DNA of 64,000 nt from contig CAZLJE010000015.1 in assembly GCA_964559835.1 (NCBI GenBank), forward strand, positions 1-64,000, written 5' to 3'. Position numbers and translations under genes: made by a program. The notes beneath the pieces were generated by a model. It was given only the letters and a program-made list of their open reading frames with translations. It was not told the origin of the DNA and did no database searches. Each line of letters starts with the position of its first letter. The first letter of the stretch is position 1. This document shows, piece by piece, positions 9,423 through 16,566 of the stretch. The DNA is from DAISJI01 sp964559835 (GTDB taxonomy: Bacteria; Acidobacteriota; Terriglobia; Terriglobales; Acidobacteriaceae).

Positions 9423-9791
9423 TCATCGGACAAATTGCGCGACACCGTCGCGGAACGACCAGTCGGCCTCGTGGTTCTCTGCAATCGTGATCAGCACGTT
9501 CGCTGGCTCGATCCCAGGGCTGCGCTTCAAGTTCTCCGCCACTTTCCGGTAAAAGGCCTTTTTTGCCTCCGGCGTTTGCCCGGCTCGCATAATCAGGTAC
9601 AGCATCACCCGATCGCCTGTACGCTCCTGATATTCGAGCTCATAGGACGCGTGTTCGTGAATGATCTGGTATCGATCATCGGGCGGGAATCCGTCAAGCG
9701 TGGACAGAACGGCCGAGTTCACTCCGTCGGCGATGGCTTTGACGTACTCTGGCGACTTTCCTCTGGGAATCGAGATGTTCACAAGCGGCAT
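9423..9791 (-). CDS. Tautomerase-superfamily (4-oxalocrotonate tautomerase-like) protein
   Basis: A 122-residue cytosolic protein that begins MPLVNISIPRGKS, so the catalytic proline would be exposed as Pro1 after methionine removal, as in 4-OT/MIF-like tautomerases. It is about twice the length of 4-OT, matching the fused-monomer group. Its substrate cannot be inferred. It is the first gene of the oxidase/bc operon, with 29 bp before ctaC, an odd position for a tautomerase. No clear ribosome site precedes the ATG. Confidence 0.8.
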   Translation of the reverse strand: MPLVNISIPRGKSPEYVKAIADGVNSAVLSTLDGFPPDDRYQIIHEHASYELEYQERTGDRVMLYLIMRAGQTPEAKKAFYRKVAENLKRSPGIEPANVLITIAENHEADWSFRDGVAQFVR

Positions 9792-9803
9792 GTATAGCTT
9801 GCG

Positions 9804-9819
9804 AGCATTCCGCGTGCCA
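9804..9819 (-). promoter_or_regulatory. Candidate sigma54 promoter of the tautomerase/caa3/bc operon
   Basis: On the minus strand the bases read TGGCACGCGGAATGCT: a perfect TGGCAC -24 block, GG-N10-GC spacing and a near-consensus -12 block. The predicted first base is about 9793, only two nucleotides before the ATG, so either the message is almost leaderless or another promoter is used. The 384-bp stretch 9792-10175 holds no believable gene; it holds this site, a divergent sigma54 site and two dyads. Confidence 0.4.
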
Positions 9820-9954
9820 CTGCAGTTCGGAAACTTGCTCGGTGCGGAGGGTACGTTTCTATCGTTGGTTCCATCTTTTGAGCGGCTTCAGACGAGGTGC
9901 ACGTCTGAGCGGCGATGACTCACGCCAGAGCTCCAGCCATCGACAGCCGATCCG

Positions 9955-9970
9955 GGTCATTCTTTTGACA
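9955..9970. promoter_or_regulatory. TGTC-N8-GACA-type dyad, candidate activator site
   Basis: GGTCATTCTTTTGACA, one mismatch from the dyad seen at five other places. It lies between divergent sigma54 candidates, centred about 170 bp upstream of each predicted start (9793 and 10141). Its spacer is nearly the same as that at 27079-27094. Confidence 0.45.
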
Positions 9971-10035
9971 TCAGTCCTGTGTGCAGTGGAGTTCACTTGA
10001 AACCGCACTTCCACGTGTCGCAATGTTGGCGGCGC

Positions 10036-10051
10036 TGTCGTGCGGGTGACG
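10036..10051. promoter_or_regulatory. TGTC-N8-GACG dyad, candidate activator site
   Basis: TGTCGTGCGGGTGACG, one mismatch in the second half-site. The centre is about 97 bp upstream of the start predicted from the sigma54 site at 10115-10130, a normal distance for an enhancer-binding protein. Confidence 0.42.
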
Positions 10052-10114
10052 CTGAATTGCGAGCTGTCGCGGTTCGCCGCGTGCTGATGCATTGTTCCTG
10101 CCATCGGTAATCTT

Positions 10115-10130
10115 TGGAAACCGACGTGCT
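10115..10130 (+). promoter_or_regulatory. Candidate sigma54 promoter of the stand-alone receiver gene
   Basis: TGGAAACCGACGTGCT has the invariant GG-N10-GC spacing and 8 of 11 consensus positions. The predicted first base is about 10141, leaving a 35-nt leader before the ATG at 10176. Confidence 0.42.
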
Positions 10131-10175
10131 CTCTCGCTAGTGTGACCGCGGACGAAATGGAGCCTTGAGACCACA

Positions 10176-10625
10176 ATGTTTGTTCAGGAAATGGCGGGAC
10201 CCGCCAGAGTTCTCTTGGTTGACGATGAGAGTACGCAGTTGGAATTGCGCCGTCACGTGTTGAAAATGTACGGGTTCTCGGTCTTGACCGCCTGTGGACC
10301 CGTTGAGGCCTTAACCGCTATTTCGGCCGCTATTTCGGCCGATTCGGAGAAGTTTGATGTTGCGGTGCTCGACTACCACATGCCGGGGATGAATGGTTCT
10401 GCATTGGCCGACTGCATCCGGTCACGTCATCCCGCATTGAAGATTATCTTGCACTCCGGCGGCATTGATATACCGGGTCGAGAAATGACCAGTGTCGACG
10501 TATTCGTTGCTAAGGGCGACGGCATAGAACCGCTGATCGCCCACATAGTCGGCCTTACAACCGGCGCCATACGGCTTCCCGCGCCATCCGCACGTGCGTA
10601 TGAGCTCGCGTATACCAAAGTATGA
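10176..10625 (+). CDS. Stand-alone receiver-domain response regulator
   Basis: This 149-residue protein is essentially one receiver: acidic pair VDDE at 15-18, phospho-acceptor D66 in AVLDYHMPG, and a late lysine in FVAKGDG. There is no output domain, only a short C-terminal tail. A 12-bp tandem duplication inside the gene makes the AISAAISA stretch (about residues 48-55), lengthening the loop before the phosphorylation strand. The ATG is preceded by a weak ribosome site; an alternative ATG lies five codons on. It opens a signalling cluster with the next two genes and may act as a phosphate sink or adaptor. Confidence 0.85.
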   Translation: MFVQEMAGPARVLLVDDESTQLELRRHVLKMYGFSVLTACGPVEALTAISAAISADSEKFDVAVLDYHMPGMNGSALADCIRSRHPALKIILHSGGIDIPGREMTSVDVFVAKGDGIEPLIAHIVGLTTGAIRLPAPSARAYELAYTKV

Positions 10626-10662
10626 TTGCGCGGTTTAGATATAGAGAGGTACCTTCATATTT

Positions 10663-11073
10663 ATGGATACCGCTGAAGAAAGAAAACGGCCAGCTACAGC
10701 TGTCGAGCGGAAAACGAGGATAGTGGCGATCGTCGATGATGACGAGGCGGTCCGAACCGCTCTGCAAGGACTGATGAAGGCGGCTGGATTGAAGGCGGGA
10801 ACTTTCGCATCCGCTGAAGAATTCCTGACTTCCGGCCTGCTGGACCAGACTGGATGCCTGATCGCGGACATCCGCATGCCGGGGATGTCAGGATTGGAAT
10901 TGCAGGCGAAGTTAAACGCCGACCACCACCGCATACCGATCGTTTTCATTACCGCCCATGGTGACGCGAAAATGCGTTTGCAGGCTTTGCGTGCGGGCGC
11001 TGTGGAATTCCTGGCAAAACCGTTCGACGATGAGATCCTTCTCGACAATGTTCGAGTAGCCCTCGAAGGTTGA
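10663..11073 (+). CDS. FixJ-type receiver without output domain
   Basis: This 136-residue protein resembles the N-terminal half of the FixJ-like regulator at 1062-1685 (VDDDEAVRTAL, phospho-acceptor D69 in IADIRMPGMSG, FITAHGD, AKPF) but ends right after the receiver, without the LuxR helix-turn-helix. It immediately precedes a sigma54 activator that lacks a receiver, so the two may work as a split two-component regulator. The stop codon lies about 40 bp before the preferred start of that activator. Confidence 0.85.
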   Translation: MDTAEERKRPATAVERKTRIVAIVDDDEAVRTALQGLMKAAGLKAGTFASAEEFLTSGLLDQTGCLIADIRMPGMSGLELQAKLNADHHRIPIVFITAHGDAKMRLQALRAGAVEFLAKPFDDEILLDNVRVALEG

Positions 11074-11111
11074 ACCGTCGGACCGTCGAAGCGGTACTCG
11101 CGGAGGTCCCC

Positions 11112-12176
11112 GTGTCAAGTTCCGAACCAATTCGCTCGGGCTGGACGGAAAGTGGCGAGCGAAAATTCGAGCAGATCATCGGCCATAGCACGGCGCTGGA
11201 ATCGGTACTCGAGCAAGTCGAGCGCGTTTCTGCAACTGATTCCACGGTATTGATCCTGGGTGAGACCGGCACGGGTAAGGAACTGATTGCGCGCGCCGTT
11301 CACACCATCAGTTCGCGTTGTGGACGGCCATTCGTCAAGCTGAATTGTGCTGCCATCCCTTTCGATCTCCTGGAAAGTGAACTTTTTGGTCACGAGAAAG
11401 GCGCTTTCACGGGCGCCATCGCGCAGAAAAACGGGCGATTTGACATGGCCGACAGAGGCACTCTCTTCCTGGATGAGATCGGCGATATCCCCCTGGCTTT
11501 ACAACCTAAGCTGCTGAGGGTCCTGCAGGAGCAGGAGTTTGAGCGCCTGGGAAGCGGCCGGACACACAAAGTCGATGTGCGGTTGGTTGCTGCCACGCAC
11601 CGCGACCTGGGCGACATGGTGCGGCGCAGCGAGTTTCGCAGCGATCTGTATTATCGCCTGAACGTCTTCCCCATCCAGCTGCCGCCGCTTCGCGAACGTC
11701 GCGAAGATATAGCCCCGCTCGTGACCCATTTTGTCGAAGTCTGCGGCCATCGCATAGGCAAGACCATCGACCATATCCCTCCGGAGACGCTTTCTGCGTT
11801 CGCCTCATACTCCTGGCCTGGCAACATTCGTGAGCTTCAAAACCTGGTGGAGCGCGCGGTGATCCTGTCGAACGATGGTGTGCTTCCCAATCCTCTGCCG
11901 GCGGCAGTCACCGAAGCCGACGCAACTCTTCCCGCGTCCTTTTGTCCGGCTTCGCAGCCTGGTACTTTGCGCGACTCCGAACGAGCGCTGATCCTGAAAA
12001 CATTGGAATCGGTAGGCTGGGTGATTGGCGGGCCGAACGGCGCTGCTGTCAGACTGGGACTGAAGCGAACGACGTTGATCGCCAAGATGAATAAGCTTGG
12101 GATCTCGCGCCCTACTCGATCCAACGACGCCGTGCCTGACGGGTCAGTTCCAGCTAACGCCCCAATGATCCAGTGA
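11112..12176 (+). CDS. Sigma54-dependent transcription activator (AAA+ and Fis HTH, no receiver)
   Basis: Start choice: GTG at 11112 has a GGAGG site 5 nt upstream; a TTG at 11070 overlapping the previous stop has its ribosome site touching it. From GTG the protein has 354 residues. The AAA+ domain shows Walker A GETGTGKE (50-57), the sigma54-contacting GAFTGA loop (97-102) and Walker B GTLFLDE (116-122). A C-terminal Fis-type helix-turn-helix includes GAAVRLGLKRTTLIAKM. There is no N-terminal sensor beyond about 25 residues, so control must come from a partner or expression level. It should hydrolyse ATP to open sigma54 promoters, and several candidates lie in this window. Confidence 0.92.
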   Translation: MSSSEPIRSGWTESGERKFEQIIGHSTALESVLEQVERVSATDSTVLILGETGTGKELIARAVHTISSRCGRPFVKLNCAAIPFDLLESELFGHEKGAFTGAIAQKNGRFDMADRGTLFLDEIGDIPLALQPKLLRVLQEQEFERLGSGRTHKVDVRLVAATHRDLGDMVRRSEFRSDLYYRLNVFPIQLPPLRERREDIAPLVTHFVEVCGHRIGKTIDHIPPETLSAFASYSWPGNIRELQNLVERAVILSNDGVLPNPLPAAVTEADATLPASFCPASQPGTLRDSERALILKTLESVGWVIGGPNGAAVRLGLKRTTLIAKMNKLGISRPTRSNDAVPDGSVPANAPMIQ

Positions 12177-12191
12177 TTCGACCGCCAAACG

Positions 12192-12226
12192 CATATGAAC
12201 CGCTGGTCATCCCAGCGGTTCATATG
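12192..12226. terminator. Perfect 15-bp inverted repeat, probable bidirectional terminator
   Basis: CATATGAACCGCTGG and its exact complement flank a TCATC loop, starting 15 bp after the stop of the sigma54 activator and ending before the convergent small ORF. There is no T run, so termination may be imperfect or factor-aided. Confidence 0.6.
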
Positions 12227-12254
12227 TTGTTGCGCGCATCCTGTCCCTCGTGGC

Positions 12255-12353
12255 TCACTTCGCAAGCAGTACTTGAGCGTGAGCGGCGATTTCAAAAAAC
12301 ATGGCAAATGCGATCAGCATTCCGGCGACAATATAAGCTTTATTTAACTGCAT
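12255..12353 (-). CDS. Predicted 32-residue signal-peptide-like small protein
   Basis: Starting 22 bp after the OmpR-type regulator on the same strand, an ATG preceded by AGGAG (about 11 nt away) opens a frame that reads MQLNKAYIVAGMLIAF, continues through a hydrophobic core to AAHA, and stops seven residues later. It looks like a secretion signal or single membrane span with almost no mature part: either a tiny membrane protein co-expressed with the regulator, or the remnant of a secreted protein that lost its body. I know no family for it. Confidence 0.4.
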   Translation of the reverse strand: MQLNKAYIVAGMLIAFAMFFEIAAHAQVLLAK

Positions 12354-12375
12354 TGTATTTTTTGCTCCTGCCAAT

Positions 12376-13149
12376 TTAAACACCGCCCACGAAACGCTGT
12401 TGGTTAATTCTTATTAAGCGATCATCTGCACGCGACGCAGCCACTTCGTGCATGGATTCCGCATATAAATATCCATTCCCGCGTACCGCTTTGATACGAA
12501 TGTCAGTAGCACCGGAGTCCAACAGTTTCCTGCGCAAATGGCTGATGTGCACGTCCAGGCTGCGATCGAGCATGCCGGGCTCGCGGCCTAAAGCGAGTCG
12601 TACCAACTGCTCGCGCGGCACGACGCTCCCACGATGGCGCATGAGGCATTCGAGGACATTGAACTCTACCGAAGTCAGGTCGAGTTCCTTGTTCCTGAAC
12701 GTGGCCGCACGCAGGCTGGGCGACACAGCCAGATCGCCCGCAGTGACCCAATCGCCGGTCCCGCCGTGTCCATCCGGACAGCGTACTCGGCGAAGGATTG
12801 CGCGCACACGCGCGATCAACTCCTGCGGTTCAAAGGGTTTTGGCACGAAGTCATCCGCTCCGATGTCGAGCCCGCTCACACGATCCTCGCTGTTCCCGGC
12901 TGCCGAGAGTAGCATCACTGGAACAGAGGATTCTGCCCGAAGCTTTCGCAATAACTCCAAACCCGAGCCGTCGGGTAACATGATATCGAGTATCACCAGA
13001 TCGTATTTCCCGGATGACGCGGTAGCCAGACCGGATATGTATGTGTGAGCCGAGTCAACGTGGAACTCCTCCGTCACCAGGTACTCACGAAGCATATCCA
13101 CAAGTTCTAGGTCGTCGTCTACTATCAGTACGCGATTATTTTCAGCCAT
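12376..13149 (-). CDS. OmpR/PhoB-type response regulator
   Basis: The ATG at 13149 has a good AGGAGA site upstream; longer in-frame extensions have none and are not conserved-looking. The 257-residue protein has a receiver with VDDD at 10-13, phospho-acceptor D55 in LVILDIMLP, and PKPFEPQELIARV. A winged-helix output domain includes EFNVLECLMRHRGSVVPRE and the C-terminal hairpin KAVRGNGYLYA. No partner kinase is encoded nearby, so it is an orphan in this window. A tiny ORF follows it. Efflux and secreted-protein genes upstream are possible targets (inference). Confidence 0.92.
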   Translation of the reverse strand: MAENNRVLIVDDDLELVDMLREYLVTEEFHVDSAHTYISGLATASSGKYDLVILDIMLPDGSGLELLRKLRAESSVPVMLLSAAGNSEDRVSGLDIGADDFVPKPFEPQELIARVRAILRRVRCPDGHGGTGDWVTAGDLAVSPSLRAATFRNKELDLTSVEFNVLECLMRHRGSVVPREQLVRLALGREPGMLDRSLDVHISHLRRKLLDSGATDIRIKAVRGNGYLYAESMHEVAASRADDRLIRINQQRFVGGV

Positions 13150-13186
13150 TCGGAGGTCTCCTTCAACGAACTCCGACAACAAATAC

Positions 13187-13202
13187 TGCAACTGAGCCGC
13201 CA
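13187..13202 (-). promoter_or_regulatory. Candidate sigma54 promoter of the OmpR-type regulator
   Basis: The minus strand reads TGGCGGCTCAGTTGCA, with GG-N10-GC spacing and a perfect TTGCA -12 block but only four of six -24 bases. The predicted start is about 13176, giving a 27-nt leader. No TGTC-N8-GACA dyad was found upstream. Confidence 0.35.
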
Positions 13203-13279
13203 TTCCAGATACAGTCCGCTGCCGAGCATGCACACGGAGACTACCTTGGTAGATAGCCTCCATATACTTTAGTTTTAGC

Positions 13280-13696
13280 TCACTGACCCAATTCACTTTT
13301 GAGTTGGTCCCGCGAGGCAGCCTGCGCGGACTCCAAGGCCGCCCGGCGTCTATTGGCTGGAACACTGACGTCGAAATCCTGACTGTTGACGGCCTTCAGA
13401 TAGTACGCACTGCCGGCATGATCGAACACCACAGCATTGTTATTGCCGCCATCGCTCAGCGCGTCCGTCATCACGAAGAGTGCACGCCGTCCGGAATCGT
13501 CAGAAATGGTCATCTCGTTATCTTCGATATTAACTCCGAACCGGTACTTCCCCGCCGGCATCAGCTGCTGCCCGGCATAGAACGCGAATGGGACGTTCGC
13601 GGTCACTGTTTCGTCTGCCTGCGCGTGCGCCAGGCCGATTCCAACGACGGGCATAAACATTACCAATGCAGACAGAACAATAATTTTCGATTTCAT
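13280..13696 (-). CDS. Small secreted protein of the PFAF..PAG type
   Basis: A signal peptide is evident (hydrophobic stretch, then GLAHAQA). The mature part begins VTANVPFAFYAGQQLMPAGKYRF, a motif also found in the protein at 20150-20626 (IPFAF, then PAGEY); the two are paralogues of a secreted family common in Acidobacteriota, of unknown function. The predicted fold is all beta, with a charged C-terminal tail. The second ATG (13696) is chosen because AAAGG touches the first ATG at 13702. The gene lies between the OmpR-type regulator and the efflux operon, on the same strand. Confidence 0.75.
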   Translation of the reverse strand: MKSKIIVLSALVMFMPVVGIGLAHAQADETVTANVPFAFYAGQQLMPAGKYRFGVNIEDNEMTISDDSGRRALFVMTDALSDGGNNNAVVFDHAGSAYYLKAVNSQDFDVSVPANRRRAALESAQAASRDQLKSELGQ

Positions 13697-13849
13697 TTTC
13701 ATCCTTTCTTGTACTCCGGGCAGTCAGCTCGAGCGGCTGTCCGTACAAGATTTACGGCTATATGACCTGCACTCGCCTAGCCGTTCTATGAGAACAAACC
13801 CAGCTTCCAAGCGGAACACGGTGAAGATTTATTAACGTTCCCGCTCTCG

Positions 13850-15328
13850 CTAATTGAGTGGAAGTATTGCACTCTGGTCTTTAGCAGACAGGTTTCTGGG
13901 CAGCTGAGAAGCGTCCCAGCCTCCGCCTAAAGCTTCGATCAGCAACACGGCGCTCGCCATACGTCTGCCGAGGATGTTGACCGAAGTGATTTCATTCGAG
14001 AGCGCATAATTTTGCGAGGTTATCACTTCCAAGTACGTTGCGACGCCGCCCTGGTAACGACGCGTGGATGTGGCCAACGCACGTTCTGCCGCGGCGGTTG
14101 CGTTGGCCTGAACCGTGGCTTCTTGTTCCAGGATCCGCAATGCGGCGAGGTTGTCCTCAACCTGCTGGAACGCCGTGAGCGTGTCTTGGCGGTAATTGGC
14201 TACGGTCTGGTCGTAGCTCGCCTGCGCCTGCTGAGTCGCTGCACGGCGACGCCCGACGTCGAACACCGTCATCACGGCGGATGGGCCCGCGCTCCAGAGA
14301 ATGCTGGGGCCGGACAGCAAGGTCGTGATGGTCCCGCTCTCGAAACCGCCCGTGGCGCCAAGAGTCAGGTTGGGATAGTACGCCGCTTGGGCAACTCCGA
14401 TTTGTGCGTTGGCCGAAGCGACGCGCCGCTCCGCTGCCGCAATGTCGGGCCTTCTTTGCAGCAGTTCGGAGGGAATGCCTACTGGAATTGCCGGCGGCAA
14501 AGCTGATAGCGGCATGGGAGGCAGAGTGAACTCGGCTGGCGGCTTGCCCATAAGAACTGCGACCGCATGTTCGTACTGCGAGCGGAGTACACCGACGTCG
14601 ATGGCTTGCGCGCGAGTCGTTTCCAGCTGCGTCTGCGCCTGCTCCACATCGAGGATGGTAGCGACACCGCCATGGAACCGGTTTTGGGTCAGTTCCAGCG
14701 CCTTCTCGTACTCGGTGACGGTACTCCTGAGCAGTTGCTCCTGAGCATCCAGGCTGCGCGCCTGAAAGTAGAACAGCGCCAGATCGGCATGCATGCTCAG
14801 GCTGACCGTCGCCACATCGGCCGCGCTTGCCTGTGCCTGCTCGCGAGCCGATTCGATGGTGCGGCGCACCCGCCCCCAGGCGTCGATCTGATACGACAAA
14901 TCAAACGGCAGCACGAAATCACTGAACGTGATGCCCTTGACGCCACCGACTGTACCCAGGCGGTTGGCCGAGGTTCGGGTACGAGTGGCCGACGCGCCGG
15001 CAGTCACGGTCGGAAACTTGTCAGCGCGGACGTACTGGAAGATAGCGCGCGCCTGGCGGAATTGCGCTTCTGCCGCCTTCAGGTTCTGATTGTTGACGTT
15101 GACCTGCGATTCCAGGTTATTCAGCAACGGATCGCTGAATATATCCCACCAGCTTCCTCCTAGCCTCTGATCGTTAGGTTGTGCCACGTGCCAATTTGCA
15201 TTCTCCTTGTAGGTCGGCGTCATCGGCACAGCGGGTTGCCGGTATTTGGGACCGACAGTGCACCCTGCGAGCAGACCTATAAAAACGGCCACTCCGATGT
15301 TGCGTATTGGGGTTACCGCGCGGTTCAC
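13850..15328 (-). CDS. RND efflux outer-membrane lipoprotein, NodT/OprM family
   Basis: This 492-residue protein begins with a lipoprotein signal ending in LLAGC, followed by the family motif TVGPKYRQPAVP. Two OEP repeats form the TolC-like barrel and alpha-helical tunnel; RPDIAAAERRVASANAQIGVA is the hallmark of the second repeat. It opens with a GTG overlapping the adaptor stop (GTGA), so it is coupled to the adaptor. Together with the next two genes it makes a complete three-part efflux pump through both membranes. Substrate unknown. Confidence 0.93.
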   Translation of the reverse strand: MNRAVTPIRNIGVAVFIGLLAGCTVGPKYRQPAVPMTPTYKENANWHVAQPNDQRLGGSWWDIFSDPLLNNLESQVNVNNQNLKAAEAQFRQARAIFQYVRADKFPTVTAGASATRTRTSANRLGTVGGVKGITFSDFVLPFDLSYQIDAWGRVRRTIESAREQAQASAADVATVSLSMHADLALFYFQARSLDAQEQLLRSTVTEYEKALELTQNRFHGGVATILDVEQAQTQLETTRAQAIDVGVLRSQYEHAVAVLMGKPPAEFTLPPMPLSALPPAIPVGIPSELLQRRPDIAAAERRVASANAQIGVAQAAYYPNLTLGATGGFESGTITTLLSGPSILWSAGPSAVMTVFDVGRRRAATQQAQASYDQTVANYRQDTLTAFQQVEDNLAALRILEQEATVQANATAAAERALATSTRRYQGGVATYLEVITSQNYALSNEITSVNILGRRMASAVLLIEALGGGWDASQLPRNLSAKDQSAILPLN

Positions 15329-16554
15329 GTCGTTCCCCCAGCTTTCGGCGTGGTCGGTGGTCCCGTCGAGGGCGCGATCTGGACCTTATCTCCGGTTGCG
15401 ATCGAGTCTGGCGGATTCTGGATGATCTCTTCATTTCCGCTCAGCCCTTCGAGCACTTCGATCGTGTCTCCAAAGTCGTGGCCTGGCATGATCGTCTTGA
15501 TGACAACCTGCCCGTTGCTGACCGTGGCCAAGTGCAGGCCTGTCTTACGAAACAGCAACGTCTCCACCGGCACTATATACACATTGTGTGTGCCGGGGAC
15601 TTTGAGGTGGAGTTCGGCATAGGAGCCGGAGAACAGTCTGCCCGTGGGGTTATCGACTGCGATTTCCACCAGCAACGTGCGCGTGGCCGGATCGATCGCT
15701 TGTGCGGTGCGGACCAGCTTGCCGGTAAACCGTTGGCCGGGGAATTCGGAGAGAGCCAGCTCCGCCACAAGCCCCGGCTTCGCCGATTGCGAATAGGCTT
15801 CCGGGACGTTCACATACACGCGCAGTTTGTCGGACTGGACCATGTGAAAGAGCTGCGTCTGCAGGCCGCCGCTGCTGCCTGAATTGATCAGCGCTCCGAT
15901 ATCGGTATTGCGGACATCGATCACACCATCGAAGGGCGCGTAGATCTTTTCGTACGAGACCAGTTGTTCCAGTTGGCGCACATTCGCCTGGTCGGCTTGT
16001 ACTGCCGCCTGGTTGGCTTTGTAGGTCGCGACAGCAGTATCGGTATCTTGCTGGGTCACCGAGTTTGTCTTCAGCAACTCGGTGTAGCGATTGGCCGTGA
16101 TTTGCGAGAGTCGCAGGTTGGCTTCCGCTGTTGCCAGCACGCCGCGTGACTGCTGCAATTGCTGGTCGATTTCCGGCGCCTCGATGACGGCCAGCAGCTG
16201 CCCTTGTTTCACGTGTGCGCCGATGTCCACATACCACTTCTTCAAATAGCCATTCGTGCGCGCGTAAATCGGCGCGCCGGTGTACGGTTGCACGTTGGCC
16301 GGCAACACGATCTCCTGCGCTGGAGGAGCAGGCTGTGGGCGCACCACGGAGACGTACGGTATGGCTAGCTTGTTGGTTTCCGTCCGCACTGCGTTGCGCG
16401 CCTTCACGCGAGGTAGCACACCGAAAGCGAACGCTGCGGCGACAACCAGGAATGCAACTAGCGCGGTCCAGTATTTATGCCGTCCCACTCCCGACGGTTG
16501 CGCGGCAGGAGCGGTTTCATTTTTGATCGGTTCGACTGTGTTGTTAACCTGCAT
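15325..16554 (-). CDS. RND efflux periplasmic adaptor (membrane fusion protein)
   Basis: 409 residues with one N-terminal membrane anchor (about 29-47). A lipoyl/barrel-sandwich half motif (IYARTNGYLKKWYVDIGAHV) is followed by a long alpha-hairpin (about 110-190, many QA repeats) and beta-barrel domains. It bridges the inner-membrane pump and the outer-membrane channel. It lies 12 bp after the pump gene and overlaps the channel gene by 4 bp. The order pump-adaptor-channel is reversed from the usual acrAB order but common in this pump group. Confidence 0.92.
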   Translation of the reverse strand: MQVNNTVEPIKNETAPAAQPSGVGRHKYWTALVAFLVVAAAFAFGVLPRVKARNAVRTETNKLAIPYVSVVRPQPAPPAQEIVLPANVQPYTGAPIYARTNGYLKKWYVDIGAHVKQGQLLAVIEAPEIDQQLQQSRGVLATAEANLRLSQITANRYTELLKTNSVTQQDTDTAVATYKANQAAVQADQANVRQLEQLVSYEKIYAPFDGVIDVRNTDIGALINSGSSGGLQTQLFHMVQSDKLRVYVNVPEAYSQSAKPGLVAELALSEFPGQRFTGKLVRTAQAIDPATRTLLVEIAVDNPTGRLFSGSYAELHLKVPGTHNVYIVPVETLLFRKTGLHLATVSNGQVVIKTIMPGHDFGDTIEVLEGLSGNEEIIQNPPDSIATGDKVQIAPSTGPPTTPKAGGTT

Positions 16555-16566
16555 TTGTTTTGCTCC

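Noticed and set aside
10309..10332. 12-bp tandem repeat inside the receiver gene
   Set aside because: A local coding duplication that only lengthens a loop; not a separate element.
13757..13783. Weak sigma54-like site (CGGCTAGGCGAGTGCA on the minus strand, 13768-13783) upstream of the secreted protein at 13280
   Set aside because: Spacing is right but only about 7 of 11 consensus bases match and no dyad lies upstream.
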